Made by a program: the position numbers and the translations under genes. The notes below the pieces were generated by a model. It did no database searches. It saw nothing but the letters and a program-made list of their open reading frames with translations, and was not told where the DNA came from. Shown one piece after another: positions 24,614 through 33,976 of a stretch of DNA of 64,000 bases. This DNA is from Mangrovicoccus sp. HB161399. Its GTDB lineage: Bacteria > Pseudomonadota > Alphaproteobacteria > Rhodobacterales > Rhodobacteraceae. Position 1 is the stretch's first letter. Every line of letters starts with the position of its first letter. The DNA is taken from the NCBI RefSeq assembly GCF_013184745.1, contig NZ_JAATVU010000027.1:1-64000 (forward strand), written 5' to 3'.

Positions 24614-25987
24614 ATGCCGCACCAAATCGGCATGCGTCTCCGCAACCGCCGGTTCCTGATGCTGCAAGGCCCGCACGGCCCGTTCTTCGCCGAACTGGCC
24701 GCTGCGCTGCGTCTGGAGGGCGCCTCCGTGCTGCGCGGCGGGGTGAATGCCGGCGACGAGGCCGAGTGGCGCGGGCCCGGCTATCTGGCGCTGCGCGACG
24801 CGGCCGGCGCGGCCGGGGCGATGGAGCGGACCGGCGCGACCGACCTGCTGCTCTACGGCGAGGCGCGCCCCTTCCATGCCGGGGCGCTGGAGGCGGCGCG
24901 CGCGCGCGGCCTGCGCACGCATATTCTGGAGGAAGGCTATCTGCGCCCGGCCTGGATCACCTATGAGCGCGAGGGCAGCAACGGCAATTCTCCTGCTGCG
25001 GGCTGGCCGATCGCCGGCATGGCGGAGGGTCCGGGCGGCGCCCCGCCCTGTCCCGCGGCAAGCTGGGGCGCGCTGCGCCACCATGTGTGGCACGGCGCCG
25101 CCTACCACCTGGCGCTGCTGGCCGGGGCGCGGCGCTATCCCGGCCACCGCCCTCACCGTCCCGTCCCCCTGAGGATCGAGGCGGCGCGGGCGCTCGGCGC
25201 GGCGGCGGGGCTGCCCTTCGCGATGGCGTGGCGGCAGGCCGCCCAGGCGCGCGCCATCCGGCGGCGGCCCTATGACGTGCTGCTGCTGCAGCTCGAACAT
25301 GACAGTTCGCTGGGCCCCGCTGCGGAGCTGGCCGGTCATGCCGCCTTGCTGGAGCGGGTCATGGCCGGCTTCGCCGCCGCCGCCCCGCAGGAGCAGCGCC
25401 TGGTCGTGAAGATGCACCCGCTGGAGGCCAGGCGGCTGCATGTCGCGCGGCTGGTGCGGCAGATCGCGGACCGCCACGGGCTGCAGGACCGCGCCGCCGC
25501 CCTGCCCGGCGGCCGCCTCGCGCCGCTGCTCGACGGCGCGCGCGCCGCGCTCACCGTCACCTCCACCGCAGGACAGCAGGCGCTGTGGCGCGGCCTCCCG
25601 CTCTTCGCCTTCGGCCGCACCGTCTACAGCCATCCCGAGCTTCTGCCCTGCAGCGACCTCGCCGCCTTCCTTGCCGATCCGCGCCCGCCGGCCCCCGGAG
25701 CCCATGCCCGGTTCAGCGCCTTCCTGCTGCGCAGCTCGCAGATCGCCGGCAGCTACTACACCGCCCCGGGCCGCAGAATGGCGATCGCCGCGCTGGTGCC
25801 GCGGATTGCGGCGGAACGCTCCGCCTATGACTTTGAAGCCGCACCCCTCGCTGCAGCTGCACACAAGCACTTGATCCCAAGGTCAGCTTTTGGTCATCAT
25901 GTGGCAAGAAAAACAGCGCGGACCGCCCGGGAAGCCGAAGAGCGCCCGGGACATGAGGTGGAGAGCACAGAATGGCTTGGACAGTGA
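24614..25987 (+). CDS. kpsS: KpsS-like capsule polysaccharide linker glycosyltransferase
   Basis: 457 residues. The N-terminus LMLQGPHGPFFAELAAAL and the later HILEEGYLRPAWITYER and VVKMHPLEARRL segments fit the KpsS family, which together with KpsC builds the short poly-Kdo linker on a phospholipid that primes group 2 and 3 capsules. It has no membrane segment; it acts at the cytoplasmic face. Start at 24614 by domain beginning; the frame upstream covers the ribE promoter. The last 16 bp overlap the next gene, indicating an operon with the exporter and kpsC. Confidence 0.82.
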   Translation: MPHQIGMRLRNRRFLMLQGPHGPFFAELAAALRLEGASVLRGGVNAGDEAEWRGPGYLALRDAAGAAGAMERTGATDLLLYGEARPFHAGALEAARARGLRTHILEEGYLRPAWITYEREGSNGNSPAAGWPIAGMAEGPGGAPPCPAASWGALRHHVWHGAAYHLALLAGARRYPGHRPHRPVPLRIEAARALGAAAGLPFAMAWRQAAQARAIRRRPYDVLLLQLEHDSSLGPAAELAGHAALLERVMAGFAAAAPQEQRLVVKMHPLEARRLHVARLVRQIADRHGLQDRAAALPGGRLAPLLDGARAALTVTSTAGQQALWRGLPLFAFGRTVYSHPELLPCSDLAAFLADPRPPAPGAHARFSAFLLRSSQIAGSYYTAPGRRMAIAALVPRIAAERSAYDFEAAPLAAAAHKHLIPRSAFGHHVARKTARTAREAEERPGHEVESTEWLGQ

Positions 25988-27108
25988 CTGCACGGGGCCT
26001 TCGCCTGGCCCTGCTCGTGGCCCTCGGCACGGCCGTTGCCGGATGCGGCATCCCCCGGTCCGGACCCACCAAATCCGAAGTGATGGACAGCTCGGTCAAG
26101 CGCAGCGGCTCGACCCATGTCGTGCTGGCGACGCGCGGCGTGGCCAAGGCGGCCAACTACGCGCCGACGCTGGGCTTCTCCTCCAGCTTCCGCACCACCG
26201 GCGTGGTCGGCTCCGACACGATCCGCGCGGGCGACACGCTGGGCCTGACCATCTGGGAGAATGTCGACCAGGGCATCCTCAGCGTCAGCGGCGCGCCGAC
26301 CCCGCTCAATTCGGTGCAGGTCGACGGCGACGGCTACATCTTCGTGCCCTATGCCGGGCGCATCCGCGCCGCCGGGCTGACCCCGGAGCAGCTGCGCATG
26401 CAGATCACGGACTCGCTCCAGGCGCAGACCCCCGACCCGCAGGTCATGGTGGTCCGACAGGCCGGCGACGGCGCGACCGTCTCGGTTGCGGGTTCGGTCA
26501 GCGCCCAGGGGGTCTATCCGATCGAGCGGCCGACGCGGACGCTGAGCTCCATGCTGGCGCAGGCTGGCGGCCTGACGATCGAATCCGACATTGCCCAGGT
26601 GACAATCCTGCGCGGCGGCCAGCGCGGAACGATCTGGTTCAACTCGCTCTTCGACAGCCCGCAGAACGACATCGCGCTGCGCGGCGGCGACCGCATCCTG
26701 GTGGAGGCCGACCGTCGCGCCTACACCTCGCTGGGCGCGACCGGGGCCCAGACCCGCATCAACTTCAACAGCCAGGAGCTGACCGCGATGGAGGCCCTGG
26801 CCCAGGTCGGCGGCCTGCAGACCAACGCGGCCGACCCGACCGGCATCTTCGTTCTGCGCACCGAACCGGAAGCCGTCGCCCGCGTGGTCACCGGCGATCC
26901 CTCGCTCTACGGCCCGCAGCAGGTGGCCTACGTGCTCAACCTCACCTCGGGCGAAGGCCTGTTCGTCGCCAAGGACTTCATGATCCGCAACGATGACACG
27001 ATCTATGTCACCGAGGCGCCCTGGACCCAGTTCAACAAGGCGCTGGCCACCTTCTTCGGCAGCCTGAACACCGTCGCGTCCACCCAGCAGATCGCGGGGA
27101 CTCTCTGA
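25972..27108 (+). CDS. outer-membrane polysaccharide export lipoprotein (OPX, Wza/KpsD type)
   Basis: 378 residues. A lipoprotein signal (LLVALGTAVAGC, Cys near 24) is followed by a polysaccharide-export (PES) domain (GDTLGLTIWENVDQGI to the region near GYIFVPYAG) and SLBB-type beta-grasp repeats (VAGSVSAQGVYPI, and later TSLGATGAQTRI). Such proteins form the periplasmic/outer-membrane channel for capsule export. It is flanked by kpsS and kpsC. No inner-membrane transporter (KpsM/T) or KpsE is in the window. The gene ends with TGA at 27106-27108, whose bases also serve in the proposed CTG start of kpsC. Confidence 0.9.
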   Translation: MAWTVTARGLRLALLVALGTAVAGCGIPRSGPTKSEVMDSSVKRSGSTHVVLATRGVAKAANYAPTLGFSSSFRTTGVVGSDTIRAGDTLGLTIWENVDQGILSVSGAPTPLNSVQVDGDGYIFVPYAGRIRAAGLTPEQLRMQITDSLQAQTPDPQVMVVRQAGDGATVSVAGSVSAQGVYPIERPTRTLSSMLAQAGGLTIESDIAQVTILRGGQRGTIWFNSLFDSPQNDIALRGGDRILVEADRRAYTSLGATGAQTRINFNSQELTAMEALAQVGGLQTNAADPTGIFVLRTEPEAVARVVTGDPSLYGPQQVAYVLNLTSGEGLFVAKDFMIRNDDTIYVTEAPWTQFNKALATFFGSLNTVASTQQIAGTL

Positions 27109-29102
27109 ACCAGCCGCCGCCCGGGCCGGGCCCCGCATCGGGGCCGCTCGGCTGCCTCGGCTGGGGGCTCTTCGCGGCGCCGGGCATCCGGCGCATCCTC
27201 GGCCACTGCGGATACGACCTGCGCCCCGGACTGCCTGCCGCAGCCCGGGGCGTTGCCGTCTGGGGACAGCGTCCCTCCGCCCGGCGCGGCGCCTGGGCGG
27301 CACGCGCGACCGGACGAGGGCTGGTGCGGCTGGAAGACGCCTTCCTGCGCGGCCTGCATCCCGGGCGCGGCTCCGGCGTGCCGCCCTGGGGGCTGCTGAT
27401 CGACCGCCGCGGCATCCATTACGACGCCGCCAGCCCCTCGGCCTTGGAAGACCTGCTGGCCTCCCATCCGCTCGACGATCCGCTGCTGCTGTCGCGGGCC
27501 GCCGATGCGCTGGCGCGGCTGAAGCGGCTGGGCGGCAAGTTCACCTTCCACGATCCGGATGCCGCGCTGCCGCCCGAAGGCCATGTGCTGGTCGTCGACC
27601 AGCGCCGCGGCGATGCCTCGGTTGCCGCCAGCGGCGCCTCGCGGCGCAGCTTCCTGGCGATGCTGTCCGCCGCGCGGGACCGGTTTCCGGGCCACGTGCT
27701 GGCGGTGCGCGCCGCGCCCGATGGCCATCTGCTGCCCGGCGACCTGCGCCGCGGCGAGCTCTACCTGACCGGCCCCGCCAGCCCCTGGCCGCTGCTCGAG
27801 CGCGCCCATGCCGTGCTGTCGGTCAGCTCGCAGATGGGGGCCGAGGCGATCTGGGCCGGGCACCGGCCGCTGCTCTTCGGCACGCCGGTCCATGCCGGCT
27901 GGGGGCTCAGCGAGGATCCCGCGCCGCTGCCCCGCCGCACCCGCACGCTGTCGCCGCTGCAGCTCTTCGCCGGGATGATGCTGCTGGCGCCGCACTGGTA
28001 CGACCCGTTCCGCGACCGGCTCTGCGATTTCGAGACCGTGCTGGAGCTGGCAGAAGCCGAGACTGCCGCCGCCATTGCCGACCGGCACGGCTATGCCGCC
28101 TGGGGCATGTCCCTGTGGAAGCGCCGCCACCTGGCCCGCAGCTTCGGCGGCGACGTGCGCTTTCCGCTGACCGCGCGAGGCTTGCGGCGGCAGGCCGGAA
28201 CCCGGCCGGTCCTGGCCTGGGCGAGCCGCCCCGCGCCCGACCTGACGGGAACGATCCGGGTCGAGGACGGCTTCCTGCGCTCGCGCGGGCTGGGCGCGCG
28301 GCTGGTGCCGCCGGTCAGCCTGATCGCCGATGCGCAGGGCATCTACTACGATCCGGCCCGGCCGTCGGACCTTGAAGGGATGATCGCCGACAGCCGTTTT
28401 CTGCCGCCGGTGGCGCTCGACCGCGCGGCGCGGCTGCGGCGGTCCGTGGCGGCGTCCGGGGCTACGAAATACGGCCAGGGCGGCACGCGGCCGCCTCTGC
28501 CCGGCGGGCGGCTGGTGCTGGTGGCGGGCCAGGTGGAGGACGATGCCTCCATCCGCTGCGGGGCGACCGGAACGGTGCGCAGCAACGCGGCGCTGCTGCA
28601 GGCGGCGCGCGCGGCGGAACCCGGGGCCGTGCTGATCTACCGGCCACATCCCGACGTGACGGCCGGGCTGCGCCCCGGCGCGCTGGCCCCGGACGAAGCG
28701 GCCCTTGCCGATCTCGTTCTCGGCGATGCCGATCCGGCCTGGCTGCTGGGCGAGGTCTCGGCGCTCTGGACCATCACTTCGCTGATGGGGTTCGAGGCCC
28801 TGCTGCGCGGCGTTCCGGTGACCTGCCTCGGGGCGCCCTTCTATGCCGGCTGGGGACTGACGCGGGACCTCGCGCCGGTGCCGACCCGGCGCCGCGTGTC
28901 CGGGGTGGCGCTGGACGGGCTGGTCCATGCCGCACTGATCGGCGCGCCACGCTACCGCGATCCGGTGACCGGGCGGATCTGCACCGCCGAAGTGGCGCTG
29001 GAGCGGCTGGCGGCGATGCCCGCCGACACCCGCGGCCCGGTTGCCCGCCTCGCCGCCAAGGCGCAGGGCCTCTGGGCGACGCTTCATCCGCGGCGCTGCT
29101 AG
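27105..29102 (+). CDS. kpsC: KpsC-like dual Kdo transferase, apparently started at CTG
   Basis: 665 residues if read from CTG at 27105. Two homologous glycosyltransferase halves are visible: VSSQMGAEAIWAGHRPL... with HAGWGLSED, and TSLMGFEALLRGVPV... with YAGWGLTRD. Each half begins with a WG-x-x-P/RLEDAF-LR or RVEDGFLRSRGLG segment. KpsC adds the alternating beta-Kdo residues of the capsule linker. The first ordinary start in frame is GTG at 27324, but conserved text (GIRRILGHCGYDLRPGLP, VAVWGQRPSAR) lies upstream, and no ATG, GTG or TTG occurs in that frame back to a stop at 26994. CTG at 27105 overlaps the exporter TGA as CTGA, with GGGGA 5 nt before it. A frameshift in the sequence is the alternative. 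Confidence 0.8.
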   Translation: MNQPPPGPGPASGPLGCLGWGLFAAPGIRRILGHCGYDLRPGLPAAARGVAVWGQRPSARRGAWAARATGRGLVRLEDAFLRGLHPGRGSGVPPWGLLIDRRGIHYDAASPSALEDLLASHPLDDPLLLSRAADALARLKRLGGKFTFHDPDAALPPEGHVLVVDQRRGDASVAASGASRRSFLAMLSAARDRFPGHVLAVRAAPDGHLLPGDLRRGELYLTGPASPWPLLERAHAVLSVSSQMGAEAIWAGHRPLLFGTPVHAGWGLSEDPAPLPRRTRTLSPLQLFAGMMLLAPHWYDPFRDRLCDFETVLELAEAETAAAIADRHGYAAWGMSLWKRRHLARSFGGDVRFPLTARGLRRQAGTRPVLAWASRPAPDLTGTIRVEDGFLRSRGLGARLVPPVSLIADAQGIYYDPARPSDLEGMIADSRFLPPVALDRAARLRRSVAASGATKYGQGGTRPPLPGGRLVLVAGQVEDDASIRCGATGTVRSNAALLQAARAAEPGAVLIYRPHPDVTAGLRPGALAPDEAALADLVLGDADPAWLLGEVSALWTITSLMGFEALLRGVPVTCLGAPFYAGWGLTRDLAPVPTRRRVSGVALDGLVHAALIGAPRYRDPVTGRICTAEVALERLAAMPADTRGPVARLAAKAQGLWATLHPRRC

Positions 29103-29525
29103 CAGCGGCGGGGGCAAGCCTTTTCCACGAGTGCCGCTCCGGCGCCGCCCATCCGGCACCATGGCGCGGCGCAAGCGAAATGCCGCTTGGCCCTGCGGGG
29201 GTCCAGACACAGGCCCGGCGGACGGCGAAGCCGCAGCGGCCAGTGGCAGAGTGCAGCTCCGGCATGCCAGGCCCGGCGTGCCTGAAGGCCTCGCCCCGAT
29301 CCCAAGGCTTCCCGCTCCGGCCATCCTCAGGCGCCGCCCGGTCCGCTCCTCATTGGACAGTCCCGTCCGCGGCTGCAGGCTCTTCTTATCCATGCCTCCA
29401 TGAAGGGATCACCAGGTCGCCGCGCTGACCTTTCCACGCAGTTCCGGCAATGCTGGACCCGGACATGCAAAGGCCGCGCCTGCCTCACGGCAGCGCGGCC
29501 AGAACCTGTCGTTGCGGGCCGGAGA
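29103..29525. other. 423-bp gap after kpsC, with a hairpin near its end
   Basis: I see no gene that I can support; the frames here are short and overlap each other. The only clear structure is the hairpin at 29472-29500, which serves the convergent DUF4167 gene. The capsule transcript must end somewhere in this stretch, but no intrinsic terminator on the plus strand is evident. Confidence 0.5.
29472..29500 (-). terminator. probable terminator of the DUF4167 gene
   Basis: On the minus strand GGCCGCGCTGCC pairs with GGCAGGCGCGGCC (one bulged base) around a GTGA loop, followed by TTTGC. It starts 26 bp after the stop of the DUF4167 gene. Confidence 0.65.
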
Positions 29526-30350
29526 TTACTCGGCCGCTTCCTTCGGACCGTCGGCGCCCGGCGCGTCCTTGTCGGCCGCTGCCTTCTTGGAGCGCGTGCG
29601 TTTGGGTTTCGGAGCCTCGGCTGCCTCCTCGCCGCCTGCCTCGCCCGCATCGGCCTTGGGCTTGCGGGTGGTGCGGCGGCGGCGCGGCTTGGGCGCGGCG
29701 TCTTCCGGCGTCTCGACGAGGCCGGAGACCTCCCCGGATTCGGTGCCGGTATCGACAACGCCCATCGCCTCCGCGGCGGGCTCCTTCGTCGGCTGGGCAG
29801 CCGCGGGGGCCTCGGCGGCGGCGGGCTGTTCGGGCTGCGGCGCAGGCTCGGGCGCCTTCTCGGCACGGGGTGCCGGAGCAGCTGCCGCGACGGGCGCCTG
29901 GGCCGGAGCGGACTCGGCAAGGCCGGGCTGCGGCTGGGCGGACCGGTCGGCGCCGAAATCGAGGTCGGGACCGTAATCGCCGTTGCCGCGCTGGTCGTCG
30001 TCGCGCGACTGGCCGCGCTGGTCGTCACTGCGGTCGCGCTGGCGCATCTGCTGGCCGCCGTCGCGGTTCTGCTGGCCTTCCTGCTGCTCGCGGCGCGCCT
30101 CGGCGTCGCGCTGCGCCTCGCCGAGCAGGCGGGTATAGTGCTCTGCGTGCTGCTGGAAGTTCTCGGTGGCCACGCGGTCGTTGCCCAGCTGGGCATCGCG
30201 CGCCAGCTGAAGGTACTTGTCGATGATCTGCTGCGGCGTGCCGCGGACCTTGCCCTCGGGGCCGGAGCTGTCGAACACGCGGTTGACGATGTTCCCGACC
30301 GAACGGTTACGGTTCGACTTCGACCGTGATCGTGACTTCGAAGATCTCAT
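29526..30350 (-). CDS. DUF4167 domain protein, probable RNA-binding, disordered tail
   Basis: 274 residues. The N-terminal ~90 residues form the conserved DUF4167 domain: a Ser/Arg/Lys-rich start (SRSRSKSNRNRS) followed by GNIVNRVFDSSGPEGKVRGT and a helical AENFQQHAEHYTR segment. The remainder is low complexity: Gln/Arg/Asp-rich, then Ala/Pro/Glu-rich, ending in two Lys/Arg clusters (PKPRRRRTTRKPK and PKPKRTRSKK). The family is almost confined to alphaproteobacteria and its function is unknown to me; basic composition suggests nucleic-acid binding. A TTG start at 30392 is possible; I chose ATG at 30350 by family pattern. It lies downstream of prfA-prmC, as is usual. Confidence 0.85.
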   Translation of the reverse strand: MRSSKSRSRSKSNRNRSVGNIVNRVFDSSGPEGKVRGTPQQIIDKYLQLARDAQLGNDRVATENFQQHAEHYTRLLGEAQRDAEARREQQEGQQNRDGGQQMRQRDRSDDQRGQSRDDDQRGNGDYGPDLDFGADRSAQPQPGLAESAPAQAPVAAAAPAPRAEKAPEPAPQPEQPAAAEAPAAAQPTKEPAAEAMGVVDTGTESGEVSGLVETPEDAAPKPRRRRTTRKPKADAGEAGGEEAAEAPKPKRTRSKKAAADKDAPGADGPKEAAE

Positions 30351-30584
30351 TGTACTGCGGGTTCCAGCCTTGTTCGAATTTTCCTTGGCCAAACTCTAAT
30401 TCCGCGGCCTTCACCGACCGATGCAACTCATGCTGTTTGGCTTGGGGCTGAGGGGTGCCCGCTCGGGCACCACTACTCTGCAGATCGTTCTAAACACGGG
30501 ACTGCGCAGGAAACAAGCGCAAAATCGATCCGGACCCCACAAATCTTCCAAAAATTGCAGATAACCTCAGTCCGGAAACGGTTT

Positions 30585-31421
30585 TCAGCCCTTCGACCCT
30601 GCCACGACGCGGTCCCGCCCGTCCAGATCGGCAAGCACGCGGACATCCCGGAAACCTTCTTTCCGGCACAGATCCGCGACATCCGGTCCCTGCGAGGCGC
30701 CGATTTCCAGCAGGATCCGGCCTGCGGGCGCCAGCAGATCCGCCGCCTGCGGCAGGATCGCGCGGTAGGCCGCCAGCCCGTCCTCCCCCGGCGACAGCGC
30801 CATGGCCGGTTCCCAGCGGGTCACCTCCGGCTCCAGCGCCGCCAGCTCGTCCGCGGCGATGTAGGGCGGGTTCGACACGACCAGATCGAAGGGCCCCTCC
30901 GCCCCCGCGGACCAGTCGCCCAGGTGGAATTCGGCCCGCGCCGCGAGTCCCAGATCGGCCGCATTGGCGCGCGCCACCTCCAGCGCGGCCGGGGAGGCAT
31001 CGGTTGCCACGCCCGCCGCATCCGGCCATTCTGCCAGCAATGTCAGCAGGATGCAGCCCGATCCGGTGCCGATGTCGAGGACCCGCGAGGCCGGGGCGCG
31101 CAACGCCTCGACAATCAGCGCCTCGGTCTCGGGGCGCGGGTCGAGCACGTCGGAGGTCACGCGGAATCTGCGGCCGAAGAAGGCGCGCGATCCGACGATC
31201 TGCGAGACCGGACGGCGCGCCTCGCGGGCGGCGACCATCGCCTCCCAGGCCGCAGACGCCGTGTCCGGCCAAGGATCATGCGCCATCAGCGAGATCCGCG
31301 AAGGATCGACCTGCAGCGCCGCCGCCGCCAGCCGCCTTGCGTCGCGGGCCGGATCGGCGACGCCTGCGGCGCGCATCCGGGCCATGCCCGCGCGCATCGT
31401 TTCGCCGACTGTCTGGCTCAT
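30585..31421 (-). CDS. prmC: peptide chain release factor N5-glutamine methyltransferase
   Basis: 278 residues. It methylates the Gln of the GGQ motif in release factors. SAM-binding loop [13 protein letters not shown] and catalytic NPPY (VVSNPPYIA) are present, with an N-terminal helical domain that docks the release factor ([16 protein letters not shown]). The ATG at 31421 overlaps the prfA stop by 4 bp, so enzyme and substrate are made from one coupled transcript. Confidence 0.95.
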   Translation of the reverse strand: MSQTVGETMRAGMARMRAAGVADPARDARRLAAAALQVDPSRISLMAHDPWPDTASAAWEAMVAAREARRPVSQIVGSRAFFGRRFRVTSDVLDPRPETEALIVEALRAPASRVLDIGTGSGCILLTLLAEWPDAAGVATDASPAALEVARANAADLGLAARAEFHLGDWSAGAEGPFDLVVSNPPYIAADELAALEPEVTRWEPAMALSPGEDGLAAYRAILPQAADLLAPAGRILLEIGASQGPDVADLCRKEGFRDVRVLADLDGRDRVVAGSKG

Positions 31422-32473
31422 GCGTCGAGCTCGGCCAGCCGCGCGGCCTGGTCGGAGGCGATCAGCGCATCCGTGATCTCGGCCAGATCGCCCTGCATGA
31501 CCTGCTCCAGCCGGTAGAGCGTCAGGTTGATGCGGTGGTCGGTCACCCTGCCCTGCGGGAAATTGTAGGTGCGGATGCGTTCCGAGCGGTCGCCGGAGCC
31601 CACCTGGCTCTTGCGGTCGGCGGCGCGGGCGCTGTCGGCCCGCTGCCGCTCCAGGTCGTAGAGCCGCGTGCGCAGCACCTGCATGGCAATCGCGCGGTTC
31701 TGGTGCTGGGACTTTTCCGAGCTGGTGACGACGATTCCCGAGGGAATGTGGGTGATCCGCACGGCGGAATCGGTGGTGTTGACGTGCTGTCCGCCTGCAC
31801 CGCTGGCGCGCATCGTGTCGATGCGGATGTCGCCCGGGTCGATCTGGATGTCGACCTCCTCGGCCTCTGGCAGCACGGCTACGGTCGCGGCCGAGGTGTG
31901 GATGCGCCCGCCGGATTCGGTTTCCGGCACGCGCTGGACCCGGTGGACGCCGGATTCGAATTTCAGCCGGGCGAAGACGCCCTCGCCCTCGACATGGGCG
32001 ACGACTTCCTTGATTCCGCCAAGCTCGGTCTGGCTTTCCTCGAGGATCTTGAACTGCCATCCCTGCGATTCCGAGAAGCGCTGGTACATCCGCAGCAGGT
32101 CGCCCGCGAAAAGCGCGGCTTCCTCGCCCCCCGTGCCGGGCCGGATCTCGATCATCGCCGGGCGGGCATCGGCCGCATCCTTGGGCAGCAGCGCCAGCTG
32201 CAGCGCATGCTCCGCCTCGGGCAGCGCCGCCTTCAGCCTCGGCAGCTCTTCCTCGGCCAGGCTCTTCATCTCGGGATCGGCGAGCATTTCCTCGGCTTCC
32301 GCCATGTCCGCCACAATCCCGCGCCAGGCCTGGATCTGGCCGACGACGGGCTTCAATTCGCTGTATTCGCGCGACAGCCGGACGATCTCCGCGGGCGCAG
32401 CGCCGGAGGCGAGCTTGGCTTCGAGGAATTCGAACCGGCCGAGGATCTGGTCTAGCTTGTCTTCGGGTATCAT
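31418..32473 (-). CDS. prfA: peptide chain release factor 1
   Basis: 351 residues, normal RF1 length. GGQ peptidyl-hydrolysis motif in [21 protein letters not shown]1-type anticodon-loop context ([12 protein letters not shown]), and N-terminal coiled helices. It reads UAA and UAG. The first gene of the prfA-prmC pair; an unrelated DUF1499 gene ends 42 bp upstream on the same strand. Confidence 0.97.
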   Translation of the reverse strand: MIPEDKLDQILGRFEFLEAKLASGAAPAEIVRLSREYSELKPVVGQIQAWRGIVADMAEAEEMLADPEMKSLAEEELPRLKAALPEAEHALQLALLPKDAADARPAMIEIRPGTGGEEAALFAGDLLRMYQRFSESQGWQFKILEESQTELGGIKEVVAHVEGEGVFARLKFESGVHRVQRVPETESGGRIHTSAATVAVLPEAEEVDIQIDPGDIRIDTMRASGAGGQHVNTTDSAVRITHIPSGIVVTSSEKSQHQNRAIAMQVLRTRLYDLERQRADSARAADRKSQVGSGDRSERIRTYNFPQGRVTDHRINLTLYRLEQVMQGDLAEITDALIASDQAARLAELDA

Positions 32474-32515
32474 GGATCGGCAATGCCCAAGCCCGCGGGC
32501 GCCGTCAAGACCGGC

Positions 32516-32974
32516 TCAGGTGATGGCGTCGAGCCAGCCGAGCACACGCTTGCGGTTCACGCCGAGATCGTAGGATCCGAAGCGCAGCCGCGAATAGACG
32601 GCCAGCTTGGAGCCGCCCTCCGCGGGCCAGGCTACGACCGAGATGTAGTCGGGAAAGCCGAAGAGCCGCGATCGGGCGACATAGGTGACATGGCCCTCCT
32701 CGGGCGTGCCCGCCAGGCGGCTCACCCGCGGGGCGGCCATCGCCACCGCGTCGAGCCTGGCCATCACTTCGGACGGGCTGCCCGCGAATTCCGGCGCGGC
32801 GCCGTCCGAAGGCGGCTCGTCGCGCAGCAGGAATGCGCCGTCCTGTCCGGGATCGACCACGACGCGCGGATCCACGTGCCAGATCCGCGGATCGCTGGGC
32901 GCGAAACGGACATAGAGCGAGAAGAGGACGGCCACGGCCAAGCCGATGGCCGCGAACATGGTCACGAGTCGCAT
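32516..32974 (-). CDS. DUF1499-family protein, membrane anchored
   Basis: 152 residues. One N-terminal hydrophobic segment (MFAAIGLAVAVLFSLYVRF) suggests a signal anchor with the rest in the periplasm. The C-terminal part (THVTYVARSRLFGFPDYISV... RLRFGSYDLGVNRKRVLGWLDAI) is typical of DUF1499, whose function is unknown. GGGGGTG before the ATG supports the start. It is divergent from mazG. Confidence 0.8.
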   Translation of the reverse strand: MRLVTMFAAIGLAVAVLFSLYVRFAPSDPRIWHVDPRVVVDPGQDGAFLLRDEPPSDGAAPEFAGSPSEVMARLDAVAMAAPRVSRLAGTPEEGHVTYVARSRLFGFPDYISVVAWPAEGGSKLAVYSRLRFGSYDLGVNRKRVLGWLDAIT

Positions 32975-33074
32975 GGAACACCCCCAGATCTTCCGACAAG
33001 ACTAGCCGGAAATGCCGCCCGGTCCTCCCTGCCCGGCGCGGACCAATTGTCCCACTGAGCCCGGAGGCTGCCCC

Positions 33075-33905
33075 ATGAGCGACCGCGACCCGATCTTCGA
33101 CACCGCAGAAGGCCTGCCGCGGCTCCTGGAGATCATGCGGCGCCTGCGCGACCGCGAGACGGGCTGCCCCTGGGACATCGAGCAGGATTTCGGCACGATC
33201 GCCCCCTACACGATCGAGGAGGCCTACGAGGTCGCCGACGCCATCGAGCGGCAGGCCTGGGGCGAGCTCGAGGGCGAGCTGGGCGACCTGCTGCTGCAGA
33301 CGGTCTATCACGCGCAGATGGCAGACGAGGCGGGGCTGTTCGACTTCCACGCCGTCGCCGACACGGTGGCGCAGAAGATGATCCACCGCCATCCGCATGT
33401 CTTCGGCGACGAGAGCCGCGACAAGTCCTCGGAACAGCAGACCGCCGACTGGGAGACGATCAAGGCGGCCGAGCGCGCGGCACGGGCCAAGGGCGGCGTG
33501 CTCGACGACGTGGCGCTGAACCTGCCGGGGCTGACGCGGGCGGTGAAGCTGCAGAAGCGCGCCGCGCGGGTCGGATTCGACTGGCCCTCGACCGACGAGG
33601 TGCTGGCGAAGATCGCCGAGGAGACCGCCGAGCTGGTGGAGGCGCGCGACGAACTGAGCCAGGACGAGGTCTTCGAGGAGATGGGCGACCTGCTCTTCGT
33701 CATGGCCAATCTCGCGCGGCACCTGAAGGTGGAGCCCGAGGAGGCCCTGCGCGCGGCAAATGCCAAGTTCACGCGCAGGTTCCGCGCGATCGAGGCCGAG
33801 CTGGCCGCCCGCGGCAAGACCCCGGACGAGTCCGACCTGGCCGAGATGGACTCGATCTGGGACGCGGCGAAAGCGGCGGAGAAGGCTGCGGCAAAAGCCA
33901 AGTGA
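33075..33905 (+). CDS. mazG: nucleoside triphosphate pyrophosphohydrolase MazG
   Basis: 276 residues, two MazG domains. The first has CPWDIEQDFGTIAPYTIEEAYEVADAIE with the EExxE-type metal-binding set and the following ELGDLLLQ; the second repeats the pattern (KIAEETAELVEARDE and EEMGDLLFVMANLARHL). It hydrolyses aberrant nucleoside triphosphates to monophosphate and pyrophosphate. CGGAGG lies 9 nt before the ATG. The gene stands alone, 70 bp before the iron-binding protein. Confidence 0.95.
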   Translation: MSDRDPIFDTAEGLPRLLEIMRRLRDRETGCPWDIEQDFGTIAPYTIEEAYEVADAIERQAWGELEGELGDLLLQTVYHAQMADEAGLFDFHAVADTVAQKMIHRHPHVFGDESRDKSSEQQTADWETIKAAERAARAKGGVLDDVALNLPGLTRAVKLQKRAARVGFDWPSTDEVLAKIAEETAELVEARDELSQDEVFEEMGDLLFVMANLARHLKVEPEEALRAANAKFTRRFRAIEAELAARGKTPDESDLAEMDSIWDAAKAAEKAAAKAK

Positions 33906-33918
33906 AACACTCGGACTA

Positions 33919-33947
33919 TTGACCGACTGTTTTAGTCATGTTCTACT
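33919..33947 (+). promoter_or_regulatory. promoter of the ferric-binding protein gene with a dyad
   Basis: TTGACC (33919-33924) and TCTACT (33942-33947) are separated by 17 bp. TGAC (33920-33923) and GTCA (33935-33938) form a dyad with 11 bp between arms that covers the -35 and spacer, a good place for an iron-responsive repressor. Whether it matches any known iron box is not certain. Confidence 0.5.
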
Positions 33948-33976
33948 CCCGGTAGTTTCGCAACCGGAGTACCCCC

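Noticed and set aside
27003-29393. A 796-codon minus-strand frame opposite kpsC
   Set aside because: It is antisense to the conserved KpsC halves and has no recognisable domain.
29526-30392. TTG start at 30392 for the DUF4167 protein
   Set aside because: Family members begin at the MRSS-type Met, and the extra 14 residues lack a properly spaced ribosome site.
30454-30471. Small palindrome GGTGCCC-GCTC-GGGCACC between DUF4167 and prmC as a terminator
   Set aside because: The stem is only 7 bp and neither strand has a T-run after it. It is too weak to list as a feature.
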